Part shown: piece by piece, positions 56,799 to 64,000 of the stretch
Position numbering within the stretch: the first letter of the stretch is position 1
Layout of the letters: each line of letters starts with the position of its first letter
Source: Aliivibrio fischeri
GTDB lineage: Bacteria > Pseudomonadota > Gammaproteobacteria > Enterobacterales > Vibrionaceae
Assembly (NCBI RefSeq): GCF_009727955.1
Contig: NZ_WOBR01000014.1
Span: forward strand, 1-64,000
DNA: 64,000 bases
Direction of reading: 5' to 3'
Made by a program: the position numbers and the translations under genes
The notes under the pieces: generated by a model
What the model saw: only the letters and a program-made list of their open reading frames with translations
What the model was told of the DNA's origin: nothing
The model's database searches: none

Positions 56799-57518
56799 TT
56801 ACGCTTCTGCTCCATCAGGAACGAACACATAACCTAATCCCCACACTGTTTGAATATAACGTGGACGACTTGGATCTTCTTCAATCATACGACGAAGACG
56901 AGAAATTTGAACATCAATTGAACGTTCCATTGCTGAATATTCACGGCCACGGGCCATATTCATTAATTTATCGCGCGACATTGGTTCACGCATGTTCGTC
57001 ACTAATGATTTTAGAACAGCAAATTCACCGGATGTCAGTGGCATTGGCTCATCATTGCGGAACATTTCACGAGTGCCTAGATTTAAGCGGAATTCACCAA
57101 ACTCAATCATTTTATCTTCTGCGCTTGGAGCTCCTGGCGCTTCAATAACTTGACGACGTAATACCGCACGAATACGCGCTAATAGTTCACGTGGATTAAA
57201 TGGCTTTGGTAAGTAATCATCAGCACCGACTTCCAAACCAACAATGCGATCAATCTCATCGCCTTTTGCCGTTAGCATTAGAATCGGCAACATATTATTT
57301 GCACTGCGTAAGCGGCGGCAAATAGATAGGCCATCTTCACCCGGCAACATTAAGTCCAATACCATTAGGTGGAAAGTTTCACGAGCCAATAAACGGTCCA
57401 TTTGTTCACTGTTAGCTACGCTACGCACTTGAAAGCCTTGTTCTGACAAGTAACGCTCTAATAAAGAACGAAGACGAGCATCATCATCAACTACTAAAAT
57501 CTTATGGTTTTCTTGCAT
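56799..57518 (-). CDS. ompR: response regulator OmpR
   Basis: 239 residues, same length as E. coli OmpR. Receiver with D11/D12 and phospho-acceptor D55 (VLDLMLPGED), K104-type Lys in DDYLPKPFNPREL, and a C-terminal winged helix (GEFAVLKSLVTNMREPMSRDKLM, RSIDVQISRLRRMIE, VWGLGYVFVPDG). GAGGTTAAGCCC precedes the ATG. Regulates porins and surface functions. Confidence 0.96.
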   Translation of the reverse strand: MQENHKILVVDDDARLRSLLERYLSEQGFQVRSVANSEQMDRLLARETFHLMVLDLMLPGEDGLSICRRLRSANNMLPILMLTAKGDEIDRIVGLEVGADDYLPKPFNPRELLARIRAVLRRQVIEAPGAPSAEDKMIEFGEFRLNLGTREMFRNDEPMPLTSGEFAVLKSLVTNMREPMSRDKLMNMARGREYSAMERSIDVQISRLRRMIEEDPSRPRYIQTVWGLGYVFVPDGAEA

Positions 57519-57723
57519 GGGCTTAACCTCAATATATGTCTTATTTCAGTTTACTCGTAACTTGAAGCAATTGAAGCGGTATTTCATAAAAAATGAGAGG
57601 TGAAATTGTTACTTTTTATGTAACAAGTTCAAATTTTAAGACAGATTACCGTACCAAACGTTAATTACATGGCATATTGATTGCTTAGTTATAATATTGT
57701 CAATGATTATAGATGAGTTCATC

Positions 57724-58467
57724 ATGTTAGTTGGATATAAACGAGCACAATGTAAAAAAGTTCTTGTCATCAACCGTAAAGGTGGCGCAGGAAAATCCAC
57801 GTTCGCAATAGCAATGGCGTCTTTCTACGCTCATCAAAAAGTAAAAACGGAAATCATTGATCTTGACCCTCAAGGTACAAGTCACTTTTGGGGCAGTAAA
57901 ACCGAAGGGGTAAGAACAACTCGTTTTTTACCATCATCAAATGTGCCCTTTTCTCTCGCTTTGCGCTTGGAAGCGGACACCAAAATCACAGTGATTGATT
58001 CTCCCTCTAACTTTAGTCGTTTTGAGATGGAGAAGTATATTTCTATGGTTGATAAGATCATCTTTCCTGTCCAACCATCACCGATTGATGTGCACTCAAT
58101 GCTTGGGTTCATTAAAGATTTAATTAATTCCCCTGCGTTTAAACATAATAACGTTGAGTTGGCTTTTGTGATCACTCGCTGCAAAGAAAACAACCAAGGT
58201 ACTGAGTTTGTTCATAAAGTGCTGCAACATATGAAGTACCCACTTTTAGGCACCATGTCTGAGCATCAAGCTTATCAAGAGATGTTTTCAGAAAAAAACT
58301 GTTTCTTAGCTCGCTATCCTGAACTTGATAAGCCTCTCTGGAAGAACATGAAAGAGTGGTTAAATGTCGATATGACGCAAACAACAAATGTTGAAGATGA
58401 AGCGCAAAAAAAAGTGGCTGATACGACATCAACCACTTACTCTTCTATTTTGAAAAAGCATTATTAA
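57724..58467 (+). CDS. ParA/Soj-like P-loop ATPase (orphan)
   Basis: 247 residues from ATG 57724 (GATGAG upstream). An ATG at 57703 lies too close to a TATAAT box at 57690-57695 to be preferred. Deviant Walker A RKGGAGKST, Walker A' EIIDLDPQGTSHFWG, Walker B ITVIDSPSN. Smaller C-terminal domain with FVITRCKEN. No ParB partner or parS site is seen; it may position a polar or chemosensory/cellulose-like complex, or act alone. Convergent with pyrE. Confidence 0.82.
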   Translation: MLVGYKRAQCKKVLVINRKGGAGKSTFAIAMASFYAHQKVKTEIIDLDPQGTSHFWGSKTEGVRTTRFLPSSNVPFSLALRLEADTKITVIDSPSNFSRFEMEKYISMVDKIIFPVQPSPIDVHSMLGFIKDLINSPAFKHNNVELAFVITRCKENNQGTEFVHKVLQHMKYPLLGTMSEHQAYQEMFSEKNCFLARYPELDKPLWKNMKEWLNVDMTQTTNVEDEAQKKVADTTSTTYSSILKKHY

Positions 58468-58493
58468 CCCTACTTAAAGGGTTTTAGCATCAA

Positions 58494-59135
58494 TTAGATA
58501 CCAAACTCAGCGCGGTACGCTTTTACGGCTTCTAGTTGCTCAGCATTATCGCCTTTCTCTTCTAAGAAAGAGATTAAGTCAGTCAGACTTACAATCGAAA
58601 TGATTGAGCAATTGAAATCACGTTCAACTTCTTGAATCGCCGATAACTCACCTTTGCCTTTTTCTTGACGGTCAATAGCCACAAGAACACCCGCTAAATC
58701 AGCACCATTTGCTTGAATGATTTCCATTGATTCACGAATCGCTGTACCGGCTGTGATCACGTCATCAACTAGCATAATGCGGCCTTCAAGTGCGCTACCA
58801 ACTAGGTTGCCACCTTCACCGTGATCTTTTGCCTCTTTACGGTTAAAACAGTATGGCTTATCTGTATCATGATGATCAGCTAATGCTACTGCTGTCGTTG
58901 TTGCGATTGGAATGCCTTTGTACGCAGGGCCAAATAATACGTCATATTCAATACCTGAATCCGCCAATGCCGCTGCATAAAAGCGACCTAAACGAGCTAA
59001 ATCACGACCGGTATTAAATAAGCCAGCGTTAAAGAAATATGGGCTTTTACGACCAGACTTTAAAGTAAACTCACCAAACTTTAGTACTTCTTTCTCAAGG
59101 GCAAATTCAATAAACTCACGCTGGTATGCTTTCAT
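58494..59135 (-). CDS. pyrE: orotate phosphoribosyltransferase
   Basis: Converts orotate and PRPP to OMP. 213 residues from the ATG at 59135, matching E. coli PyrE (MKxYQRxF); an ATG two codons upstream is possible. [49 protein letters not shown] and the PRPP loop [10 protein letters not shown] are intact. In E. coli, rph-pyrE is one transcript with attenuation; here a repeat and a terminator separate the genes. Confidence 0.97.
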   Translation of the reverse strand: MKAYQREFIEFALEKEVLKFGEFTLKSGRKSPYFFNAGLFNTGRDLARLGRFYAAALADSGIEYDVLFGPAYKGIPIATTTAVALADHHDTDKPYCFNRKEAKDHGEGGNLVGSALEGRIMLVDDVITAGTAIRESMEIIQANGADLAGVLVAIDRQEKGKGELSAIQEVERDFNCSIISIVSLTDLISFLEEKGDNAEQLEAVKAYRAEFGI

Positions 59136-59164
59136 TTTCATTCTCTCTTTTTGGTATTGTGATA

Positions 59165-59375
59165 TTTAAAATAAAAAACTATACGCTACGCTAACTAGAA
59201 ACTAGACCGCTTCGCTCCTATAAGAGCAAAGGGTTCAGGTCTCAGGTTTCAGGAAGGTCAAAAGCGAGTACACCTGAAACCTGCAAGCGTAGCGTCCTAA
59301 ATCCGACTATTTCTCTTACTCTAGGACGAAGTCCGTCCTCAATTCTCGGAGCGTAGCGTTCTCGCCCCTGCTCTT
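59165..59375. repeat. mosaic repeat between pyrE and rph
   Basis: ACTATACGCTACGCTAACTA arm, CTAGACCGCTTCGCTCCTAT, GGTTCAGGTCTCAGGTTTCA, GGAAGGTCAAAAGCGAGTAC, ACCTGAAACCTGCAAGCGTA, a hairpin of AGGACGAAGTCCGTCCT, and CTCGCCCCTGCTCTT. The heptamer-to-GCAAGCG order is as in the S23 element, without the gene. Confidence 0.88.
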
Positions 59376-59383
59376 AAACACAT

Positions 59384-59414
59384 AAAAAAATAGCCCCTAA
59401 ATTAGGAGCTATTA
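59384..59414 (-). terminator. rph terminator
   Basis: On the minus strand AATAGCTCC...GGGGCTATT with T7 after it; one internal mismatch. It lies 8 bp after the rph stop. Confidence 0.85.
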
Positions 59415-59421
59415 AAATCAA

Positions 59422-60138
59422 TTATTCGGCCAACGCCGCTTTCTGCTTCTCAATAATGTCATTGATGCCCTGTTGCGCCAGAGCCAACATATCTAACAAT
59501 TCTTGGTGAGAGAACGGCGCTTCTTCTGCCGTGCCCTGCACTTCAATCATTTTGCCATCTTCCATCATGACAACGTTCATGTCTGTATCTGCTGCTGAGT
59601 CTTCTAGATACTCAAGGTCGCAAATTGCTTCGCCGTTGTAGATACCAACAGAAACAGCCGCTACATGACCTTTCATTGGGTTCGACTTTAGTTTACCCGT
59701 AGCAATCATGTGATTAATTGCGTCAGCTAACGCCACACTTGCACCAGTAATAGATGCTGTACGAGTACCACCGTCAGCTTGAATAACGTCACAGTCAACA
59801 GTGATCATTTGTTCACCTAGAGCTTCAAGGTCAACTGCTGCACGTAAACTACGAGCGATCAAACGTTGGATTTCCATCGTACGACCACCTTGTTTACCGC
59901 TTGCTGCTTCACGGCGGTTACGAGTGTGTGTTGCGCGAGGTAGCATACCGTACTCAGCGGTTACCCAACCTTTCCCTTTGCCTTTTAACCAGCGAGGAAC
60001 GTTTTCTTCAACACTTGCAGTACAAATTACTTTTGTATTACCAAATTCAACTAATACTGACCCTTCTGCGTGTGCAGTAAAGTTACGAGTAAGTGTAATT
60101 GGACGGACTTGCTGAGCTGTTCTTCCGCTAGGACGCAT
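59422..60138 (-). CDS. rph: ribonuclease PH
   Basis: Phosphate-dependent 3'-5' exoribonuclease that trims tRNA ends. 238 residues as in E. coli (non-truncated form): [105 protein letters not shown] precedes the ATG. Divergent from yicC. Confidence 0.97.
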
Positions 60139-60298
60139 GGCAGATACCTTGATTATGACAAATTGTCGCCGATTATACCCAAGTCCAAGAATAAAGCATA
60201 GCTCCTGTTTCTCTAGTTACTCACTATTGCGCTTATCTGTTATAGTATCGCGATATTTTATTCATCATCCTTCCTATTGATGATTTGAGGACGCTTAC

Positions 60299-61162
60299 AT
60301 GATCTACAGTATGACGGCTTATGCACGCCGCGAAGTAAAAGCAGATTGGGGTAACGCTGTGTGGGAAATCCGCTCAGTGAACCAACGTTATTTAGAAACT
60401 TATTTCCGTATGCCAGAACAGTTCCGTGGCTTAGAACCTGTTCTTCGTGAGCGTTTCCGTAAGCGTCTTGCTCGCGGTAAAGTAGAATGTCACCTACGCT
60501 TTGAAGCAAACAATGCAGCAAACAGCGAACTAAAAATTAATGAAGATTTAGCTCGCCAAGTGATTAAAGCGGCACAATGGGTAAAAACAGAATCAGGCGA
60601 AGGCAGCATTAACCCTTTCCAAGTTCTGCAATGGCAAGGCGTAATGGAAGCCCCTGAGCAAGATTTCGATGCGATTAATAAAGAGCTTCTTGAGCACTTT
60701 GAACTAGCAGTAAATGACTTCATTGAAGCTCGTGCAAGTGAAGGTGCAAACATGCAAGCACTTATCGTACAACGCTTAGATGCTATTACTGAAGAAGCAG
60801 CAAAAGTTCGTGCTCGTATGCCAGAGATCCTAGAATGGCAACGTAACCGTCTTCTGACTAAATTTGAAGATGCGAAAATTGAATTGGATTCTTCTCGTGT
60901 TGAGCAAGAGCTGATTCTTTTAGCTCAAAAATCGGATGTAGCTGAAGAGATCGATCGTTTAGATTCTCACGTTAAAGAAGCAAACAGTATTATGAAAAAA
61001 GGCGGCGCATGTGGTCGTAAACTGGACTTCATGATGCAAGAGTTTAACCGTGAAGCAAACACGTTAGCATCTAAATCGATCAGCACAGATATCACTGCAT
61101 CTGGTGTTGAACTAAAAGTACTTATCGAACAAATGCGTGAGCAAATTCAGAATATTGAATAA
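60299..61162 (+). CDS. yicC: YicC family endoribonuclease
   Basis: 287 residues, standard YicC: MIYSMTAYARREVKADWG, EIRSVNQRYLETYFRMPEQFR, then long coiled-coil helices and the C-terminal DUF1732 block HVKEANSIMKKGGACGRKLDFMMQEFNREANTLASKS. E. coli YicC is an RNase that acts on RyhB. GAGG precedes the ATG. The next regular neighbour, gmk, is at the right edge of the window. Confidence 0.95.
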   Translation: MIYSMTAYARREVKADWGNAVWEIRSVNQRYLETYFRMPEQFRGLEPVLRERFRKRLARGKVECHLRFEANNAANSELKINEDLARQVIKAAQWVKTESGEGSINPFQVLQWQGVMEAPEQDFDAINKELLEHFELAVNDFIEARASEGANMQALIVQRLDAITEEAAKVRARMPEILEWQRNRLLTKFEDAKIELDSSRVEQELILLAQKSDVAEEIDRLDSHVKEANSIMKKGGACGRKLDFMMQEFNREANTLASKSISTDITASGVELKVLIEQMREQIQNIE

Positions 61163-61188
61163 TTCGATTCTACTAAATATAGATTAAT

Positions 61189-61217
61189 AAAAAGCCCTGA
61201 ATTTATCAGGGCTTTTT
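61189..61217 (+). terminator. yicC terminator
   Basis: AAAAAGCCCTGA pairs with TCAGGGCTTTTTT with a short loop; 27 bp after the yicC stop. Confidence 0.92.
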
Positions 61218-61241
61218 TATGGCTATCAATAACGATGCTCT

Positions 61242-62174
61242 TTAACTTATCTTTTGTTTTCTTCTCTCTCCCATTCCTAGCGAAAAAAGCTTAGTCCAAA
61301 AAGAAGCATCGAGCTTAGTGACTAAAATTCCACAAAGTAGAGGTAACAACAATAAAACAGAGGTGGTAGATATGCTATTTCCCGCAAACCAAACAGAAAG
61401 ACTTAAAGCGATAAGAGGGAAAAATAAGAAGCAGATAGATGCTGTAAATGGTGAAGATACTTGACCAAGTTTAAAGTAAGCGACAATGCCACCAACACTT
61501 GCAAATATACCCAAATAAACAACAGCCATTATCGAATCTACAGAGAATGTACTCACATCTGGTTGCTCGATAAACATAGACGTGACAAGTAAACATAAAG
61601 AAGCGATCAAACTAGGAAGCGCATTATATGTAAGTACAGGAACTCGTTCACAGAACTTCTCAACCAACACATACATGATGGCATGCATAAGAACAGCACC
61701 TCCTAGAGCTAAAAACCCAAGCAGATAGTCCTCTCCACCTAAACTCATCTCCTTTGTTAAGATCAAAATTAAGCTTAAAACAGCAACGAATAAACCGCCG
61801 ATTTGAATTTTTCTCAGCTTTAAACCTAAGAATAGACTGGATGTAAACATCACGGCGATTGGCATATTTGCAAAAATAATCGAAGCTAACCCTGACGAAA
61901 TATACTGCTCTCCAAAAATCATCAAGGTGAACGGAATAGCGAAATAAAACATCGCTACTATCAGCATCCAAACTCTCTTTCCTTTCGGGAAAAAGAGGGA
62001 TTGCTTAAACAACTTAGCTAACATAATTAATAATGGTGAAGCGATTAAAAAACGCAAACCAGTCGCAAAGATTGGAGGTATCGTCTGAACGGCAAACTCC
62101 ATTGCAAGCCAAGTCGTTCCCCAAATTAAACAGACTGAAACAAACAATAATGTGGGTAAATATTTCTTATTCAT
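61242..62174 (-). CDS. DMT superfamily transporter (EamA)
   Basis: 310 residues, about 10 membrane helices as two EamA repeats: ICLIWGTTWLAMEFAVQTIPPIFATGLRFLIA in the first and MAVVYLGIFASVGGIVAYFKLGQVSSPF in the second. Inner-membrane drug/metabolite exporter; substrate unknown. AAGGAG lies 8 nt before the ATG. It interrupts the common yicC-gmk neighbourhood together with the next two genes. Confidence 0.88.
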   Translation of the reverse strand: MNKKYLPTLLFVSVCLIWGTTWLAMEFAVQTIPPIFATGLRFLIASPLLIMLAKLFKQSLFFPKGKRVWMLIVAMFYFAIPFTLMIFGEQYISSGLASIIFANMPIAVMFTSSLFLGLKLRKIQIGGLFVAVLSLILILTKEMSLGGEDYLLGFLALGGAVLMHAIMYVLVEKFCERVPVLTYNALPSLIASLCLLVTSMFIEQPDVSTFSVDSIMAVVYLGIFASVGGIVAYFKLGQVSSPFTASICFLFFPLIALSLSVWFAGNSISTTSVLLLLPLLCGILVTKLDASFWTKLFSLGMGERRKQKIS

Positions 62175-62404
62175 AATGCGCTCCTTCTTTACATACAGAG
62201 CGAACAGAATGATTACATGAGAAGCAAACGTATTGAGTTAAATAGAAAAATACGTAATTAATAAATCTAAAAGACATTTTCAGATCCCTATCAAAAAGCG
62301 AGGTAAATCCATCAACGAATTGATGTACCTGCATGACAAAAAAGCACGCGTGTATTCACGCATAGATATCATTGTGGTGTGACAAAATCGTCACTAGATA
62401 GGAA

Positions 62405-62782
62405 TTAACTGATTGGAGGTCGGTAAAGATAACCGAGATCAGCACTTAAGTAGGTGGTAGATACCATAGGGGCTGATACAAAATGATAAGGCGTTATATT
62501 CACAAACAGTGAATTACTCACCAGACTGCTGCTTGATGCATGCCCATGAGAACAACATTGCTTTTCAAAACAAGAGCCTCCGGGATCACAACATCCAGGT
62601 TCTGATGATTGAATATCACCAAGCTCTAGATTACAAAAATCAATGTGGCTAATTTCAACCACAGCATGATTATCAGAGAACTGAGTGGGTAAATTTTCTG
62701 CGCGAGATGTCGCACTATATAGTGTTAAAACTAATAGTGTCGTTATTAAAATACAAATTGTGGCTATCTTTCTAGTTAGCAT
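62405..62782 (-). CDS. small exported Cys/His-rich protein of unknown function
   Basis: 125 residues from the ATG at 62782. Signal peptide (KIATICILITTLLVLTLYSATSRA, likely cut after SRA). The mature part has a dense Cys/His cluster, CNLELGDIQ then GCCDPGGSCFEKQCCSHGHAS, and ends LGYLYRPPIS. The pattern resembles small periplasmic metal-binding or metal-response proteins (DUF2946/CopL-like C-terminal RPP), but this is only a resemblance. Confidence 0.6.
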   Translation of the reverse strand: MLTRKIATICILITTLLVLTLYSATSRAENLPTQFSDNHAVVEISHIDFCNLELGDIQSSEPGCCDPGGSCFEKQCCSHGHASSSSLVSNSLFVNITPYHFVSAPMVSTTYLSADLGYLYRPPIS

Positions 62783-62785
62783 CAC

Positions 62786-62978
62786 AATATCTCGTTAGAC
62801 ATAAATACAAGAGTGAAGATAACGGTATACGAGTCACTTCACAATAAGCATTACGTTTTTTTACACAATCCTTACAACAACAAAATACGATTCTTTTCAT
62901 CTATTTGTTATTAAAACGCCCCTGTAGTTAATTACTACCGGGGCGTTTTATTGTTACAAACAAAAAAGAGCGTGAAGG
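62786..62978. other. gap between psiE and the Cys-rich gene
   Basis: AT-rich sequence that should carry the promoter of the Cys-rich gene; no clear boxes assigned. The only firm element is the bidirectional terminator at 62913-62950. Confidence 0.4.
62913..62950 (-). terminator. psiE terminator (bidirectional)
   Basis: AAAACGCCCC pairs with GGGGCGTTTT, and the inner GTAGT/ACTAC extends the stem; T/A tracts on both sides. Confidence 0.92.
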
Positions 62979-63404
62979 CTATTCATCATAATGTTTGTTT
63001 TCGTTTATTTCATATGGCCAGTAATGATGTCCAATACGGATCAATAACGTCGCAGCTGCAAGAATGAATGCGGCTAACGCTAACCACACCACTAAGGTCG
63101 CATCGATCTCTTTCATTCCTAACGTGATGTAACGAGCAATGGCCATCATGGCGATGTAGATAGGGTAACGCACTGGAATTTTACCGTTCATCACGAACTG
63201 CTGCACCATGGCCAACACTTCAAGATAGATAAACATCAATAAAATATCAGTTAATTGAATTTGCTGTTCGACAAAAACATGAATGAATTCGTTCACCATC
63301 GCAAATAAGGTGGCTAGCGTAATAGCGACCAATAATATTGCTTCTAAAATATGGAAAACTTTTAAAAACGGTTTACTAAATGATTTCGGCAGATGAGAAG
63401 GCAT
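62979..63404 (-). CDS. psiE: PsiE family phosphate-starvation-inducible membrane protein
   Basis: 141 residues from ATG 63404 (an in-frame GTG lies 15 nt upstream). Four membrane helices with VFHILEAILLVAITLATLFAM, LLMFIYLEVLAMVQQFV, PVRYPIYIAMMAIARYI and VVWLALAAFILAAATLLIRI, which is the PsiE profile. The function is unknown; in E. coli it is induced by phosphate starvation. No Pho box could be confidently assigned upstream. Confidence 0.9.
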   Translation of the reverse strand: MPSHLPKSFSKPFLKVFHILEAILLVAITLATLFAMVNEFIHVFVEQQIQLTDILLMFIYLEVLAMVQQFVMNGKIPVRYPIYIAMMAIARYITLGMKEIDATLVVWLALAAFILAAATLLIRIGHHYWPYEINENKHYDE

Positions 63405-63614
63405 AACTAAAATATCCACTATTATTAAGGTTGAGGATTAATTAAGCCTTAATGATAGTGCCAACTCGATTTAACACAAAATTATTATTTGAATTAGCGT
63501 ATTTCTTTCATTCAAATTGATTCTTGATTGTGCTATTCTTCGCCACCCAATTTTCTATGCTTCGCATTTCCTCTCAATATCTAAAAAAATGGTATATTAA
63601 GAGAAATGCCATAA

Positions 63615-64000
<386 letters not shown>

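Noticed and set aside
60258-60521. Minus-strand ORF over the yicC start
   Set aside because: It overlaps the conserved yicC start and has no domain or plausible ribosome-binding site.
62330-62370. GCGTG/CACGC hairpin as a terminator after the Cys-rich gene
   Set aside because: The stem is only about 5 bp and the T-run does not follow directly; too weak to list as a feature.

Overview
The window is chromosomal DNA from a gamma-proteobacterium, most likely a Vibrionaceae member of the Aliivibrio (A. fischeri) type. This rests on the low GC content, the gene order (capsule locus, gfcABCD, hldD/waaF/waaA/coaD/mutM, rpmGB-radC-coaBC-slmA, greB-tex, bioH-comF, envZ-ompR, pyrE-rph-yicC, gmk) and the close match of the housekeeping proteins to enterobacterial/vibrio orthologues. 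The genus is inferred; no 16S rRNA is present.

Region 1 (about 1-17950, minus strand) is a Wzx/Wzy-type surface polysaccharide operon. A JUMPstart/ops-like element lies 30 bp upstream of wza. The order is then wza, a four-helix-bundle S23-family gene, wzb, wzc, wzx, GT2, an EpsG-type polymerase, GT4, an acyltransferase, GT4, a CapA-like protein, a TupA-like ATP-grasp protein, UDP-glucuronate 4-epimerase, GT4, ugd and wecA. The central part (about 4.8-13 kb) is very AT-rich and looks horizontally acquired. Region 2 (18424-22534, plus) is the divergent gfcABCD-like secretion/assembly operon. Region 3 (22.5-26.4 kb) holds a TetR regulator, a second S23-family gene inside a 30-bp inverted repeat, a beta-CASP nuclease and almost 1 kb of composite repeats. 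Region 4 (26.4-38.2 kb) makes the LPS core: hldD, GT25, waaF, a WaaL-like ligase, GT32, waaA, kdkA, a heptosyltransferase, a WaaE-like GT, GT2, coaD, GT90 and mutM. Region 5 (38.3-42.8 kb) holds two alkaline-phosphatase-fold membrane transferases (LTA-synthase-like and EptA-like). Region 6 (42.8-64 kb) is housekeeping: rpmG/rpmB, radC, coaBC, slmA, a lipid A acyltransferase, greB, tex, bioH, comF, a PurR-box purine/pyrimidine permease, envZ/ompR, an orphan ParA, pyrE, rph, yicC, a DMT exporter, a Cys-rich small secreted protein, psiE and the start of gmk.

The most unusual feature is a family of mosaic, palindromic, non-coding repeats that fills many intergenic gaps, including gaps inside operons (wza/wzb/wzc, gfcA/gfcB, coaBC/slmA, greB/tex, ompR/envZ). 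Building blocks are (i) CTAG-rich outer inverted repeats, (ii) tandem GGTTTCA heptamers, (iii) a conserved block containing GCAAGCGAAGCGATCTGAA, and (iv) C-rich hairpin modules of 75-134 bp. In one copy (23456-24020) an S23 four-helix-bundle gene sits precisely in the slot between the heptamers and the GCGAAGCGATCTGAA block, with 29/30-bp matching terminal inverted repeats. The other S23 gene (16304-16654) is bracketed by 19-bp near-identical direct repeats of the CTAG type. This suggests that the S23 genes are the protein-coding version of an uncharacterised mobile repeat family and that the many non-coding copies are derivatives. One repeat lies in frame inside the beta-CASP nuclease gene and another supplies that gene's last codons and stop.
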